Shown piece by piece: positions 37,540 through 48,279 of a DNA stretch of 64,000 nt. A program made the translations under genes and the position numbers. The stretch is taken from contig BRLC01000004.1 of NCBI GenBank assembly GCA_024343425.1, forward strand, positions 62,001 to 126,000. Direction: 5' to 3'. How positions within the stretch are numbered: the stretch's first letter is position 1; each line of letters starts with the position of its first letter. Origin of the DNA: Rhizobiaceae bacterium MnEN-MB40S. Its GTDB lineage: Bacteria > Pseudomonadota > Alphaproteobacteria > Rhizobiales > Rhizobiaceae. The notes under the pieces were generated by a model, which made no database searches, was not told the DNA's origin, and saw only the letters and a list, made by a program, of their open reading frames with translations.

Positions 37540-38733
37540 ATGACAACGCCCTGGCCAAAGAAAAAAACCACCGCACTGCTTGTGCTCGCAAACGGAATGG
37601 TCATCGAGGGCCAGGGGCTGGGCGCGGTCGGCGCGGTCGAGGCGGAAGTCTGTTTCAACACCGCCCTTACCGGCTATCAGGAAATCCTGACTGACCCGTC
37701 CTACGCCGGTCAGATCGTCACATTCACTTTTCCGCACATCGGCAATATCGGCGCCAATGACGAGGATATCGAGGATCTGACTCCGGCGGCTCATATCGGT
37801 GCTGTCGGCGCGATTTTCAAGGCCGACATCACGGAACCGTCAAATTACCGCTCGCGGCAGCACCTGAACGACTGGCTGGCGGCCCGCGGCGTCGTCGCCA
37901 TGTCCGGCGTCGACACCCGCGCCCTGACCGCATGGATCCGCGACAACGGCATGCCCAATGCGGTGCTCGCCCATGATCCGCAGGGCGAATTCGACGTCGA
38001 CAGCCTGAAGGCGCGCGCCGCCGCATGGCACGGTCTGGTCGAACTGGACCTTGCAAAGGACGCAACGAGCGGTCAGTCGTCACACTGGAGCGAACGCCCC
38101 TGGGTCTGGAACGAAGGCTATGGCGAGGGCGACGATGACGGCGCAGTCCATATCGTGGCGATCGACTATGGCGTAAAACGCAACATATTGCGCCTGTTTT
38201 CCGGTCTCGGATGTCGTGTCACCGTCGTTCCGGCGTCGGCGACCGCGGAGGATATTCTGGGTTTGAAACCGGACGGCGTTTTCCTGTCGAACGGACCAGG
38301 CGATCCCGCGGCCACCGGAGAATACGCCGTTCCAACGCTGCAGAAGCTGATGGAAAGCGACATACCGATCTTCGGCATCTGCCTCGGCCATCAGATTCTG
38401 GCTCTGGCCCTTGGCGCCAGGACCGCCAAGATGCACCAGGGCCACCACGGCGCCAATCATCCGGTCAAGGATCACACGACCGGCAAGGTGGAGATCGTTT
38501 CCATGAATCACGGCTTCGCCGTCGATGGAGATTCGCTGCCGGAAGGCGTCGAGGAAACCCACACCTCGCTGTTCGACGGAACGAACTGCGGTCTTCACGT
38601 CGTGGGCAAGCCCATATTCTCGGTGCAGCACCACCCGGAAGCCTCTCCGGGTCCGCAGGACTCGCACTACCTGTTCCGGCGTTTTCTGAACCTCATCCGC
38701 GAGAAGCGCGGCGAGACTGCGCTGGCCGAATAG
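37540..38733 (+). CDS. carA: Carbamoyl-phosphate synthase small (glutaminase) subunit
   Basis: 397-residue subunit that hydrolyses glutamine and passes ammonia to CarB, feeding arginine and pyrimidine synthesis. The N-terminal domain includes FNTALTGYQEILTDPSYAGQIV. The class I glutaminase domain has GICLGHQILALALG with the nucleophile cysteine near residue 283, and the catalytic His-Glu pair is seen in SVQHHPEASPGP. The 295-base gap to the divergent yqeY should hold its promoter; a TATAAT occurs at 37338-37343 but no good -35 is evident. carB is separated by two small genes. Confidence 0.98.
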   Translation: MTTPWPKKKTTALLVLANGMVIEGQGLGAVGAVEAEVCFNTALTGYQEILTDPSYAGQIVTFTFPHIGNIGANDEDIEDLTPAAHIGAVGAIFKADITEPSNYRSRQHLNDWLAARGVVAMSGVDTRALTAWIRDNGMPNAVLAHDPQGEFDVDSLKARAAAWHGLVELDLAKDATSGQSSHWSERPWVWNEGYGEGDDDGAVHIVAIDYGVKRNILRLFSGLGCRVTVVPASATAEDILGLKPDGVFLSNGPGDPAATGEYAVPTLQKLMESDIPIFGICLGHQILALALGARTAKMHQGHHGANHPVKDHTTGKVEIVSMNHGFAVDGDSLPEGVEETHTSLFDGTNCGLHVVGKPIFSVQHHPEASPGPQDSHYLFRRFLNLIREKRGETALAE

Positions 38734-38745
38734 ACCCGTTTGAGA

Positions 38746-39669
38746 TCAAACGGGCTCGCCGAACGTATCGCAACTGTCCAGCCGTCCGCTGTCGAAGCCG
38801 CGTTTGAACCAGGTCATGCGCTGTTCGGACGTGCCGTGGTTGAAGCTGTCCGGAACCACATAGCCCTGGCTTCGCCGCTGCAAGGTGTCGTCGCCGATCT
38901 GTCGGGCCGCGTTCAACGCCTCCTCGAGGTCGCCACGCTCAAGTAGCCCCTTCTGGTCTGTGAAGTGGCCCCAGACGCCCGCGAAACAATCCGCCTGCAG
39001 TTCGACGCGAACCGACATCTGGTTGGCCTCGGTCTCGCTCATGGATTGGCGCATCTGGTGGAACTTGGGCAGGACGCCGATGAGATTCTGTACGTGATGG
39101 CCAACCTCGTGGGCGATGACATAGGCTTGAGCGAAATCGCCGGACGCGCCAAAGCGGTTCGCCAGTTCGTTGTAGAATGAAAGATCGATATAGACCTTCT
39201 GGTCGCCCGGACAGTAGAACGGTCCGGACGCCGCGCCGGCCAGACCGCAGGCGGAACGCACCCTGTCTGTGAAAAGGACCAGCGTCGGCTCAGGGTAGTC
39301 TGCGCCGTTCGCCTCGAAAATGCCGTTCCAGACGTCCTCTGTCTCGGCAAGCACGGTGGCGACGAACTGGCTCATCTCGTCCTGCCGCGGCTGGGCGATC
39401 TGTCCGCCGTCCTGCTGATAGCCCGGCGATATCGATCCGCCGCCTTCAAGAAGCTCGGCCGGGTCTATGCCCAGAGCCCGCAGTATGAAAAACCCGATAA
39501 CGAGAATCACGATCAACGAGATGCCGCCGCCGGACGCGCGTCGCGTTCCGGACCCGCCAATGGGAATGCGAATCCTGCCTGGACTGCGCCTGGAAGAGCC
39601 GCCGAAGCCGCCCCGACCGCCGCGCCTGTCTTCGATATTGCTGCTTTGCCGTCGACCCTTCCAACGCAT
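38746..39669 (-). CDS. Membrane-anchored neutral zinc metallopeptidase (YpfJ family)
   Basis: 307 residues from ATG 39669; an upstream extension to 39828 is rejected as unrelated to the family. An Arg/Gly-rich cytoplasmic N-terminus is followed by one membrane helix at about residues 50-67 (ISLIVILVIGFFILRALG). The large outer domain holds the zinc motif HEVGH at 187-191 and the conserved PFYCPGDQKVYIDLSFY and ELQADCFAGVWGHF segments. Such proteins are probably periplasmic or membrane-facing peptidases of unknown substrate. It converges on carA with a 12-base gap. Confidence 0.93.
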   Translation of the reverse strand: MRWKGRRQSSNIEDRRGGRGGFGGSSRRSPGRIRIPIGGSGTRRASGGGISLIVILVIGFFILRALGIDPAELLEGGGSISPGYQQDGGQIAQPRQDEMSQFVATVLAETEDVWNGIFEANGADYPEPTLVLFTDRVRSACGLAGAASGPFYCPGDQKVYIDLSFYNELANRFGASGDFAQAYVIAHEVGHHVQNLIGVLPKFHQMRQSMSETEANQMSVRVELQADCFAGVWGHFTDQKGLLERGDLEEALNAARQIGDDTLQRRSQGYVVPDSFNHGTSEQRMTWFKRGFDSGRLDSCDTFGEPV

Positions 39670-39865
39670 CGAAACGTCCCTCGTCTGCAACAGAGCCTGC
39701 CGCCCACCGGTTGTTAACACCGCCGGACGGATACTGTTCCGCCAGCGGAGCGCCGCGACTGGACAAGGCTCAAGGCGTAATCTGCGACAAAAGTCGCGTC
39801 TCGCCTCGATTTCAACGGCGTCCAGCATCTCAGAACTGATGTAAAAATGCCATACAAAGCTGATA

Positions 39866-40186
39866 ATGAAGCGTTATTTTTCAGGAATATTCGAGTTACG
39901 ACAAGAAGAGCGAAGAGCAACATTGACACCGGATGACTTCAGACGCTGGCGAAAATCCCTTGGTCTCAAGCAGAAAGACGCAGCCAGGGTTCTTGGCCTG
40001 AAGAAACGCATCATTCAATACTATGAAAAGGGCAAGCGGGACGGAAAGCAGATCACTATTCCGTTGACCGTGGCTTTGGCCTGCTACGCCATCGCAAACG
40101 GGATTTACGAATACGATGCGTCCGAACTGAGCGACCAGTCAGACGCGTCCCCGCCAGACGAACCGCATTCGGCCGAAGCCTGCTGA
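39866..40186 (+). CDS. Small helix-turn-helix DNA-binding protein
   Basis: Up to 106 residues. The clear part starts at LTPDDFRRWRKSLGLKQKDAARVLGLKKRIIQYYEKGKRDG, an XRE/Cro-type helix-turn-helix. ATG at 39866 lacks a ribosome site, whereas TTG at 39923 opens directly on the conserved part and follows a GAAGAGC stretch, so the true protein may be about 87 residues. The C-terminal tail is acidic and low in complexity. It is monocistronic between the metallopeptidase and carB. Targets are unknown. Confidence 0.75.
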   Translation: MKRYFSGIFELRQEERRATLTPDDFRRWRKSLGLKQKDAARVLGLKKRIIQYYEKGKRDGKQITIPLTVALACYAIANGIYEYDASELSDQSDASPPDEPHSAEAC

Positions 40187-40363
40187 CCAGTGAATTTCCT
40201 TGGAAAAACCATGGAAGACGGGGTTTCCCTGACTGCGCCTTTGTCCTATAAGCGCGCCTCAGAACGCTCCTGGAGGATGCGGTTCGACTTCAATTGATGA
40301 CTACAGTGCACGCACCCGGATTCCACGCAATCCCCGTTGCTACTGCTTGCCGGAAGACCAATC

Positions 40364-43300
40364 ATGCCCAAGCGCGACGACATAAAGTCCATTCTCATAA
40401 TCGGGGCCGGGCCGATCGTCATCGGCCAAGCCTGCGAATTCGATTATTCCGGCGCCCAGGCCTGCAAGGCGCTGAAGGAAGAAGGCTACCGCGTCGTTCT
40501 CGTCAATTCCAACCCGGCGACGATCATGACCGATCCGGAACTGGCGGATGCGACCTATATCGAGCCGATCACGCCTGAGGTCGTCGCCAAGATCATCGCC
40601 AAGGAGCGCCCGGACGCATTGCTGCCGACCATGGGCGGGCAGACCGCGCTCAACACCGCCCTTTCGCTGCGGCGCATGGGGATCCTCGAACGCTACAATG
40701 TCGAGATGATCGGCGCCAAGCCGGAGGCGATCGACAAGGCCGAAGACAGGGCGCTGTTCCGCGAGGCCATGGCGAAAATCGGTCTCGAAACGCCCCGCTC
40801 GATGCTCGCCAATGCAACGGAAGTGAAGGACCGCGACCGCAAGGCGCATGAGGCCAAGCGCGAAGAACTCAGAAAGCAGTTTGAAGGCGACAGGCTGGAC
40901 GCCGCCCTCGACGCGCTGGAGACGGAGTGGCAGCTCGGCGAGACAGACCGAAAGCAGCACTATATCGGACATGCGCTCGGCATCGCCGCCCAGGCGCTCG
41001 ACCATGTCGGACTGCCGGCGATCATCCGTCCCTCCTTCACGCTCGGCGGAACCGGCGGCGGCATCGCCTTCAACCGCTCGGAATTCTTCGAGATCGTCGA
41101 ATCGGGTCTTGACGCCTCGCCGACCACGGAAGTGCTGATCGAAGAGTCCGTGCTCGGCTGGAAGGAGTTCGAGATGGAAGTCGTGCGCGACCGCGCGGAC
41201 AATTGCATCATCATCTGCTCCATCGAGAACGTCGATCCGATGGGCGTCCACACCGGCGATTCCATCACCGTCGCGCCGGCCCTGACGCTCACCGACAAGG
41301 AATACCAGATCATGCGCAACGCCTCGATCGCGGTGTTGCGGGAGATCGGAGTGGAAACCGGCGGCTCGAACGTGCAGTTCGCCGTCAATCCAAAAGATGG
41401 CCGGCTGGTCGTCATCGAGATGAATCCGCGCGTATCGCGCTCCTCGGCGCTCGCTTCCAAGGCGACCGGTTTTCCGATCGCCAAGGTGGCTGCGAAGCTC
41501 GCCGTCGGCTATACGCTCGACGAACTCGACAACGATATTACCGGCGGCGCAACGCCGGCGTCCTTCGAACCGTCGATCGACTACGTGGTCACCAAGATCC
41601 CGCGTTTCGCCTTCGAGAAGTTTCCAGGCGCCGAACCGCTTTTGACCACGTCGATGAAATCGGTCGGCGAGGTGATGGCGATCGGCCGCACTTTCGCCGA
41701 ATCGCTGCAGAAGGCCCTGCGCGGCCTTGAAACGGGCCTGACCGGCCTCGACGAGATCGACATTCCCGGCCTCGGCGAAGGCGACGACAAGAACGCAATC
41801 CGCGCGGCGCTCGGAACGCCCACGCCCGACCGGCTTCGCATGGTCGCGCAGGCGCTCCGGCTCGGAGCCTCCGCCGAAGAAGTGCATCAGGCCTGCAAGA
41901 TCGATCCCTGGTTCCTCAGCCAGCTCAAGGCGATCGTCGACATGGAAGCGCATATCCGCGCCCACGGATTGCCTGAGGACGCCGACAATCTGCGGATGCT
42001 CAAGGCAATGGGCTTTTCCGACGCCCGGCTGGCGGGTCTGACGGGCCAGCGCGAGAAAAACGTCGCCCGGCTTCGCGACCAGTTCGACGTGCACCCGGTC
42101 TACAAGCGGATCGACACCTGCGCTGCCGAATTCGCCTCGCCGACAGCCTACATGTATTCGACCTATGAAACGGCCTTTGCGGGCGCGCTGCAATCCGAAG
42201 CGGACGTTTCAGACCGCAAGAAGGTCGTCATCCTCGGCGGTGGTCCGAACCGGATCGGCCAGGGCATCGAATTCGACTATTGCTGCTGTCACGCAGCCTT
42301 CGCGCTGGAAGACGCCGGCTATGAATCAATCATGGTCAACTGCAACCCGGAAACCGTCTCGACGGATTACGATACGTCCGACCGGCTCTATTTCGAGCCG
42401 CTGACGGTCGAGGACGTGCTGGAGATCCTGAGGATCGAGCAGCAAAAGGGAACGCTGCACGGCGTCATTGTCCAGTTCGGCGGGCAGACGCCCCTGAAGC
42501 TTGCCAATGCGCTCGAAAGCGCCGGGATTCCCATCCTCGGCACCGAGCCGGACGCAATCGATCTCGCGGAAGATCGCGACCGGTTCCAGAAACTTCTGAC
42601 CCGGCTTGACCTTCTGCAACCAAAGAACGGGATCGCCCATTCCGTGGAGCAGGCGCGGCTTGTCGCCGCCGAGATCGGCTATCCGCTGGTCGTCCGCCCG
42701 TCCTATGTTCTGGGCGGCCGGGCGATGCAGATCATCCGCGATGAGCAGAGCCTGTCGAACTACCTGCTCGGCACGGTTCCGGAACTCGTTCCAGAAGACA
42801 TCAAGGCCCGCTATCCGAACGACAAGACCGGCCAGATCAACACGCTGCTGGGCTCCAATCCACTGCTCTTCGACAGCTACCTGTCCAACGCCACGGAAGT
42901 TGACGTCGATTGCCTGTGCGACGGCAAGGACGTCTTTGTGGCCGGCATCATGGAGCATATCGAGGAAGCCGGCATTCACTCCGGCGACAGCGCCTGTTCG
43001 CTGCCCGCGCACTCGCTGTCCGCCGACATCGTCGACGAATTGGAGCACCAGACCCGAAGGCTCGCGCTCGCTTTGCATGTCGGCGGCCTGATGAATGTGC
43101 AATACGCCATCAAGGATGGCGAAATCTACGTGCTCGAAGTCAATCCGCGCGCCTCCCGCACGGTGCCTTTCGTCGCCAAGACCATCGGCGCGCCGGTCGC
43201 CAAGATCGCGGCCAGGGTCATGGCCGGCGAGAAACTGGATGCGGCGATTTCCGCCTACGGCGCGGTTCCGGATACCAAAAATCTCTCGCATATCGCCGTC

Positions 43301-43846
43301 AAGGAAGCTGTCTTCCCGTTTGCCCGTTTCCCGGGCGTCGACACGCTGCTCGGCCCGGAAATGCGCTCCACCGGCGAGGTGATGGGGCTCGACACCGACT
43401 ATGCGCTCGCCTTCGCAAAGGCGCAGCTCGGCGCCGGCGTGGAGCTTCCGCGCGACGGCGCCGTCTTCATCTCGGTTCGCGACGAGGACAAGCAGTTTGT
43501 CCTGCCCGCTGCGCGTCGGTTGGCCGAAATCGGCTTCAGCATCGTGGCGACCGGAGGCACGGCGCGCTTCCTTGCCGAAAACGGCGTCAAGGCGACCCGG
43601 ATCAACAAGGTGCTGGAAGGGCGGCCGCATGTCGAAGACGCGATCCGCAATCGCGAAATCCAGCTCGTCGTCAACACGACCTCCGGCGCCAAGGCGATGT
43701 CGGATTCAAAATCGTTGCGCCGCGCGGCGCTCATGCAGAAAGTGCCCTATTTCACCACCATGGCCGGGGCTCAGGCTGCGGCCGAGGCCATTGCCGCGCT
43801 CAAGGCCGGTAATCTGGAAGTGCGGCCGCTGCAGAGTTATTTCTGA
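40364..43846 (+). CDS. carB: Carbamoyl-phosphate synthase large subunit
   Basis: 1160 residues from ATG 40364 ([21 protein letters not shown]). It joins ammonia, bicarbonate and two ATP into carbamoyl phosphate. Two homologous ATP-grasp halves are visible: the first with [20 protein letters not shown], the second with [20 protein letters not shown]. The C-terminal allosteric domain begins near residue 1030 ([21 protein letters not shown]). A segment of about 45-50 residues near 160-210 ([20 protein letters not shown]...) is an insert relative to the E. coli enzyme and explains the greater length, a feature I associate with Rhizobiales. Its promoter region is the 177-base gap upstream. Confidence 0.98.
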   Translation: MPKRDDIKSILIIGAGPIVIGQACEFDYSGAQACKALKEEGYRVVLVNSNPATIMTDPELADATYIEPITPEVVAKIIAKERPDALLPTMGGQTALNTALSLRRMGILERYNVEMIGAKPEAIDKAEDRALFREAMAKIGLETPRSMLANATEVKDRDRKAHEAKREELRKQFEGDRLDAALDALETEWQLGETDRKQHYIGHALGIAAQALDHVGLPAIIRPSFTLGGTGGGIAFNRSEFFEIVESGLDASPTTEVLIEESVLGWKEFEMEVVRDRADNCIIICSIENVDPMGVHTGDSITVAPALTLTDKEYQIMRNASIAVLREIGVETGGSNVQFAVNPKDGRLVVIEMNPRVSRSSALASKATGFPIAKVAAKLAVGYTLDELDNDITGGATPASFEPSIDYVVTKIPRFAFEKFPGAEPLLTTSMKSVGEVMAIGRTFAESLQKALRGLETGLTGLDEIDIPGLGEGDDKNAIRAALGTPTPDRLRMVAQALRLGASAEEVHQACKIDPWFLSQLKAIVDMEAHIRAHGLPEDADNLRMLKAMGFSDARLAGLTGQREKNVARLRDQFDVHPVYKRIDTCAAEFASPTAYMYSTYETAFAGALQSEADVSDRKKVVILGGGPNRIGQGIEFDYCCCHAAFALEDAGYESIMVNCNPETVSTDYDTSDRLYFEPLTVEDVLEILRIEQQKGTLHGVIVQFGGQTPLKLANALESAGIPILGTEPDAIDLAEDRDRFQKLLTRLDLLQPKNGIAHSVEQARLVAAEIGYPLVVRPSYVLGGRAMQIIRDEQSLSNYLLGTVPELVPEDIKARYPNDKTGQINTLLGSNPLLFDSYLSNATEVDVDCLCDGKDVFVAGIMEHIEEAGIHSGDSACSLPAHSLSADIVDELEHQTRRLALALHVGGLMNVQYAIKDGEIYVLEVNPRASRTVPFVAKTIGAPVAKIAARVMAGEKLDAAISAYGAVPDTKNLSHIAVKEAVFPFARFPGVDTLLGPEMRSTGEVMGLDTDYALAFAKAQLGAGVELPRDGAVFISVRDEDKQFVLPAARRLAEIGFSIVATGGTARFLAENGVKATRINKVLEGRPHVEDAIRNREIQLVVNTTSGAKAMSDSKSLRRAALMQKVPYFTTMAGAQAAAEAIAALKAGNLEVRPLQSYF

Positions 43847-43970
43847 CTTTAACACGGCGTCGCATATGCCCCGTCAAACGCAGCGCTGCGTGGCGGCCAA
43901 GTTGAGCTGAATAGCGAAAACACTGGCGTTTCCGCCGCATTTGCTGCTAGACTGCTTCAATTAACGCATG

Positions 43971-44010
43971 AAACGGTTCCGGATCTGCAGATTCGGGGGC
44001 CGTTTTCTTT
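43971..44010 (+). terminator. Probable rho-independent terminator after carB
   Basis: AAACGG-TTCCG pairs with CGGGG-GCCGTTT (one mismatch and wobble pairs) followed by TTTTCTTTT. It lies between carB and greA, 125 bases after the carB stop. Confidence 0.65.
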
Positions 44011-44065
44011 TGCGCCCAAGCAGGGCTCTCAAGCTGCTTCGGCGCCAAGAATGACGGAGAAGGAC

Positions 44066-44542
44066 ATGGTAGAAAAAGTCCCGATGACACCGGGCGGTTT
44101 CGCCAAACTGAATGAAGAACTGCGCTGGCGCCAGCAGGAAGAGCGCCCGCGGATCATCGAAGCCATTGCCGAGGCAAGGGCCCATGGCGACCTTTCGGAA
44201 AATGCGGAATATCACGCAGCCAAGGAAGCCCAGAGCCACAATGAAGGCCGGATTTCCGAGCTGGAAGATTTGACGGCGCGCGCCGAGGTCATCGATCTGA
44301 CGAAAATGTCGGGCGACACGATCAAATTCGGCGCCACGGTGAAGCTCGTCGACGAGGATACTGAAGAGGAAAAGACCTATCAGATCGTCGGCGACCAGGA
44401 AGCCGATGTGAAACAGGGACGCATCTCCCTGTCTTCCCCCATCGCCAGGGCCCTCATTGGAAAGTCGCAAGGCGATTCCATCGAGGTCAACGCCCCTGGC
44501 GGGGCCAAGGCATACGAAATTCTCGAAGTCAACTGGGGCTGA
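44066..44542 (+). CDS. greA: Transcription elongation factor GreA
   Basis: 158-residue factor that helps backtracked RNA polymerase cleave its transcript. Start [11 protein letters not shown] is chosen because GGAGAAGG precedes it; the frame runs further up to 44051. The N-terminal coiled coil carries the acidic tip ([18 protein letters not shown]) that enters the polymerase channel, and the C-terminal globular domain ends [11 protein letters not shown]. It is followed after 12 bases by the LpcC-type glycosyltransferase, so they may share a transcript. Confidence 0.97.
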   Translation: MVEKVPMTPGGFAKLNEELRWRQQEERPRIIEAIAEARAHGDLSENAEYHAAKEAQSHNEGRISELEDLTARAEVIDLTKMSGDTIKFGATVKLVDEDTEEEKTYQIVGDQEADVKQGRISLSSPIARALIGKSQGDSIEVNAPGGAKAYEILEVNWG

Positions 44543-44554
44543 CCGCGCCGATCG

Positions 44555-45622
44555 ATGGATCCTGAAACTCCGGTCAGTATGGACGAGGTCGAGGTTCTCG
44601 CACCGAACTTCAAGCGTCGACTGTCCGGAGTGACATCCACGATCGTCCAGCTCGCGCCGTTGCAGCGCCGGATCGGCGTCAGGATCGCGACGCTCGGCCC
44701 CGGACTTCCCGAACACCTGCCGCACATCTCCTGGCGCGAACTCGTCAAGGCGTGGCGTCCGCCGCCGGGCAGAACGGCGCGCGTCTGGCATGCGCGGCGA
44801 AACAACGAAATGATCGCCGGAATCGTGCTGCGCGACATTTTGCGCATGCCCTTGAAACTGCTTTTCACATCGGCTGCGCAGCGCCATCACAAGCCCTTCA
44901 CCCGTTGGCTTATCCGGCGCATGGACCGTGTGGTTGCAACGAGCGAACGCTCGGGCTCCTTTCTGCAGGCGCCGCACACGACGATACTGCACGGCGTCGA
45001 CACTGACATGTTTCACCCTCCGCAAACGGCGGACGATACGATCGCTGCGAGCGGTCTCGCCGGAAAATACCTGATTGGATGCTTCGGCCGCATCCGCCAT
45101 CAAAAGGGAACCGATCTGTTCGTCGCGTCGATGATCGATTTGCTGCCGCGTTATCCGGACTGGACGGCGGTTATATCCGGCCGCGCCACGGCGGAGCACC
45201 AGGCGTTCGCGGAGCGTCTGAAGGACGATGTCCGGTCGGCCGGTCTTCAGGACCGGATCGTCTTTCTCGGCGAAGTTCCCGACATCAAGGTCTGGTATCG
45301 TCGCCTGACGCTCTATGTCGCCCCGTCGAGAAACGAAGGCTTCGGGCTGACGCCCTTCGAGGCGATGGCTTCGAAGACGGCGGTGGTGACCTCCGACGCC
45401 GGCGCCTACTCTGAAATGGCCGTGCCGGGCATTTCCGGAAATATTGTCGCCGCAGGCGACGGTCCGGCGCTCACGAGAGCAATCGAACCCTATCTCGCAG
45501 ATGCCGCAAAGGCCGTTGAAGACGCGGCGAAGAGCCTCGCGCATGTGAGGGCCAATTTCGGCCTTGAGCGGGAAGCGTCCGCCCTCAAGGCCGTCTATGA
45601 CGAAATGCTTGAGGGCGGCTAA
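44555..45622 (+). CDS. lpcC: Glycosyltransferase family 4, LpcC-type LPS-core mannosyltransferase
   Basis: 355 residues with a GT-B fold. The C-terminal nucleotide-sugar domain shows CFGRIRHQKGTDLFV near residue 175 and the acceptor-proximal EGFGLTPFEAMASKTAVV near residue 265. The N-terminal DEVEVLAPNFKRRLSGVTSTIVQLAPLQ stretch resembles LpcC, described in Rhizobium leguminosarum as adding mannose to Kdo in the lipopolysaccharide core. The position next to greA and an Lrp gene agrees. Start MDPETPVS or the internal MDEVEVLA (44579) are both possible. It overlaps the convergent lrp gene by 4 bases at the stop. Confidence 0.85.
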   Translation: MDPETPVSMDEVEVLAPNFKRRLSGVTSTIVQLAPLQRRIGVRIATLGPGLPEHLPHISWRELVKAWRPPPGRTARVWHARRNNEMIAGIVLRDILRMPLKLLFTSAAQRHHKPFTRWLIRRMDRVVATSERSGSFLQAPHTTILHGVDTDMFHPPQTADDTIAASGLAGKYLIGCFGRIRHQKGTDLFVASMIDLLPRYPDWTAVISGRATAEHQAFAERLKDDVRSAGLQDRIVFLGEVPDIKVWYRRLTLYVAPSRNEGFGLTPFEAMASKTAVVTSDAGAYSEMAVPGISGNIVAAGDGPALTRAIEPYLADAAKAVEDAAKSLAHVRANFGLEREASALKAVYDEMLEGG

Positions 45623-46092
45623 TCAAACGCCACCTTGCCCTCGTTCTTCACCTGGCGGATCGTCAGCATGGTGCGGACAGTGTCGACATTCGCGGCTGCC
45701 GTCAGTTCGTCGATGACGAAATCCTGGAAAGCGGCGAGATCCCGCGCAACGCAATGCAGCAGGAAGTCGCTTTCACCGCTGACCATCCACGACTGCCGGA
45801 CAAAGCGCCATGACAGGGTTTTCTCGGCGAACGCCCTGAGATTGGCTTCCGACTGCAAGGTAAGCCCCACCGCGCAGAACGCCACGACATCGAAACCAAG
45901 CGCCGGCGCGTTCAGCATCGCGCGATACCCTTCGATCACGCCTGCCTCCTCGAGCTTGCGCACGCGCCGCAGACAAGGCGGCGCGGAAATGCCGACCCGC
46001 TCGGAAAGCTCCACGTTGGTCATCCGGCCGTCGGCCTGCAATTCCCGCAATATCTTCATGTCGATACGATCAAGTTCAGCGCGAATCGGCAT
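45619..46092 (-). CDS. Lrp/AsnC-family transcriptional regulator
   Basis: 157 residues from ATG 46092, preceded by GGAAAGG; the longer frame to 46203 is not needed. The N-terminal HTH reads LDRIDMKILRELQADGRMTNVELSERVGISAPPCLRRVRKLEEAGVI, and the C-terminal RAM domain contains the ESDFLLHCVARDL pattern. It is divergent from trxB, an arrangement common in Rhizobiales, where it may control amino-acid or redox genes. The effector amino acid is not known. Confidence 0.93.
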   Translation of the reverse strand: MPIRAELDRIDMKILRELQADGRMTNVELSERVGISAPPCLRRVRKLEEAGVIEGYRAMLNAPALGFDVVAFCAVGLTLQSEANLRAFAEKTLSWRFVRQSWMVSGESDFLLHCVARDLAAFQDFVIDELTAAANVDTVRTMLTIRQVKNEGKVAFD

Positions 46093-46359
46093 AGCGGCCT
46101 TTCCATCAAGCACTCCCAGAAACGAGACCATTAATTTCGTCATCGCGCAAGATAATTTCTCTTCCACAGTGCTTGAGCCGAGCCTTGCGCTGCTTCTCTG
46201 CACGGTATCGTGAAATATGCGACCTCTACTTGAAACCGATCGTCGCCGCTACGTACATTGGGACAAACAGGCCCGGCGGGTGAAATGCCCTGTGCGGGCG
46301 CAATCAGCCGTGCTATAGGCCCGGCAACCAATACGAGACCAGTTTCAAGGAATGCAGAT

Positions 46360-47325
46360 ATGACGACGCGCCATGCACGCGTGCTGATCGTGGGCTCGGG
46401 ACCGGCGGGATACACCGCCGCAATCTACGCCGCCCGCGCGATGCTGAACCCGGTGATGATCACCGGACTGGAACAGGGCGGCCAGTTGATGATCACCACC
46501 GAGGTTGAGAACTATCCTGGATACGCCGACCCGGTTCAGGGCCCGTGGATGATGGACCAGATGCGCCAGCAAACCGAAAATGTCGGCGCCGAAATCGTCA
46601 ATGACCTGGTCACCGAGGTCGACCTCGAGGTTCGTCCGTTCCGGCTGAAGACGGATTCGGGACAGGAATACACCTGCGATTCCCTCATCATCGCCACCGG
46701 CGCGCAAGCCAAATGGCTGGGGATCGAGACGGAACAGACCTTCATGGGGTTCGGCGTTTCCGCCTGTGCGACATGCGACGGGTTCTTTTACCGCGGCAAG
46801 AATGTTGTGGTCGTCGGCGGCGGCAACACAGCCGTCGAGGAAGCCCTTTACCTGTCCAATCTGGCGGAGAAGGTCACGCTCGTGCATCGCCGCGACGAAC
46901 TGAGGGCTGAAAAGATCCTGCAGCAGCGTCTGCTCGCCAAAGACAACGTCGAAGTGGTCTGGGACAGCCGCCTCGTGGAAATTACCGGCGCGACGGGCGT
47001 TCCGCCCTCTGTGACGGGCGCCCGGCTGGAGAATGTTCGCACCGGCGCAGTGACGGACATCGAAACAGACGGCGTATTTGTCGCCATCGGCCATGCGCCG
47101 GCCGTCGCCTTGTTTGAAGGCAAGCTGAAGCAGAAATCCAATGGCTATCTGTGGACGGCGCCGGATTCGACGGCGACGAACGTTCCGGGCGTATTTGCAG
47201 CCGGCGACGTCACCGATGATATCTACAGGCAGGCGGTCACGGCCGCCGGCATGGGGTGCATGGCCGCCCTTGAGGTGGAAAAATATCTGGCGGAAATCGA
47301 AACAATAGCGGACGCCGCCGAGTAG
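46360..47325 (+). CDS. trxB: Thioredoxin reductase
   Basis: 321-residue flavoprotein that passes electrons from NADPH to thioredoxin. The FAD motif VGSGPAGYTAAIYAAR is at residues 11-26. The redox disulphide CATC is at C136 and C139, followed by GFFYRGK. The NADPH motif VVVGGGNTAVEEAL is near residues 151-164 and VFAAGDVTDD closes the FAD domain. Start ATG 46360 follows AAGGA. The LysR gene lsrB follows 57 bases downstream in the same direction, so both may be co-transcribed. Confidence 0.97.
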   Translation: MTTRHARVLIVGSGPAGYTAAIYAARAMLNPVMITGLEQGGQLMITTEVENYPGYADPVQGPWMMDQMRQQTENVGAEIVNDLVTEVDLEVRPFRLKTDSGQEYTCDSLIIATGAQAKWLGIETEQTFMGFGVSACATCDGFFYRGKNVVVVGGGNTAVEEALYLSNLAEKVTLVHRRDELRAEKILQQRLLAKDNVEVVWDSRLVEITGATGVPPSVTGARLENVRTGAVTDIETDGVFVAIGHAPAVALFEGKLKQKSNGYLWTAPDSTATNVPGVFAAGDVTDDIYRQAVTAAGMGCMAALEVEKYLAEIETIADAAE

Positions 47326-47382
47326 ACGCGAGCCGCCAGGCGGACAGAGCAAGACGCAAAGAAATAAAGAGAAGCCGGGGCC

Positions 47383-48279
47383 ATGCCGTTGGACTGGGAT
47401 AAATTGCGGATATTCCATGCCGCCGCGGAAGCGGGGTCGTTCACCCACGCCGCCGAGACGTTGCATCTGTCGCAATCCGCTATCAGCCGGCAGGTCAGTT
47501 CACTGGAGCAGGACATCGGCGCGCCGCTGTTCCACAGGCATGCCCGTGGCCTGATTCTCACCGAACAGGGAGAACTTCTCTACCGGACAGCGCATGACGT
47601 TCTTTTGAAGCTCGAATCAGTGCGCTCGCGCCTGACCGAGTCCAAGGATACGCCAAGCGGCAAGTTGCGCGTCACCACCACGGTCGGCCTCGGCTCGGAA
47701 TGGCTGACGGACAGGATGCACGAATTCGTCGAGCTCTATCCGGATATCCAGGTGCAGTTGCTTCTCGACAACGAGGAAGTCGATGTGACGATGCGCCATG
47801 CGGATTGCGCGATCAGGCTGCGGCAGCCGCAGCAGCCGGACCTGATCCAGCGCAAGATCTTTACCGTCCACATGCACATCTACGCCTCGCCCTCCTATCT
47901 CAATCGCTTCGGAGAGCCGGAGACCGTCACGGATTTCGACGATCATCGCATTGTCACTTTCGGCGAGCCCGCGCCAAGCTATCTGCTCGACGTCAACTGG
48001 CTGGAGCTTGCCGGAAGACCACCCGGAAATCCGCGCACCCCGCAATTGCAAATCAACAACATGTCCTCCGTCAAGCGCGCCGCGCAGCTCGGCATAGGCA
48101 TAGCCATGCTGCCTGACTACATGGTCGGCCATGACGCAGGTCTCGTGCGCCTCGATATCGACGCCGATGTGCCGTCGTTCGACAGTTTCTTCTGCTATCC
48201 GGAAGAAATGCGCAGCTCTGCAAAATTGCATGCCTTCAGGGATTTCCTGATCTCGAAAGCGAGAAACTGGAAATATTGA
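47383..48279 (+). CDS. lsrB: LysR-family regulator of the LsrB/VtlR type
   Basis: 298 residues. The N-terminal HTH (PLDWDKLRIFHAAAEAGSFTHAAETLHLSQSAISRQVSSLEQ) matches LsrB of Sinorhizobium and VtlR of Brucella as I recall them, and the place right after trxB fits. The effector domain has cysteines in MRHADCAIRLR and FFCYPEE; cysteine oxidation has been proposed for LsrB. Known targets in relatives include envelope genes and, for VtlR, the small RNA AbcR2. Three TATGC/GCATA half-sites lie 117-142 bases downstream, directly before a small RNA, so an auto-linked circuit is plausible. Confidence 0.87.
   Translation: MPLDWDKLRIFHAAAEAGSFTHAAETLHLSQSAISRQVSSLEQDIGAPLFHRHARGLILTEQGELLYRTAHDVLLKLESVRSRLTESKDTPSGKLRVTTTVGLGSEWLTDRMHEFVELYPDIQVQLLLDNEEVDVTMRHADCAIRLRQPQQPDLIQRKIFTVHMHIYASPSYLNRFGEPETVTDFDDHRIVTFGEPAPSYLLDVNWLELAGRPPGNPRTPQLQINNMSSVKRAAQLGIGIAMLPDYMVGHDAGLVRLDIDADVPSFDSFFCYPEEMRSSAKLHAFRDFLISKARNWKY

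Noticed and set aside
40340..42193. A 617-codon minus-strand open frame opposite carB
   Set aside because: Antisense shadow of a highly conserved gene, with no ribosome site or recognisable product.
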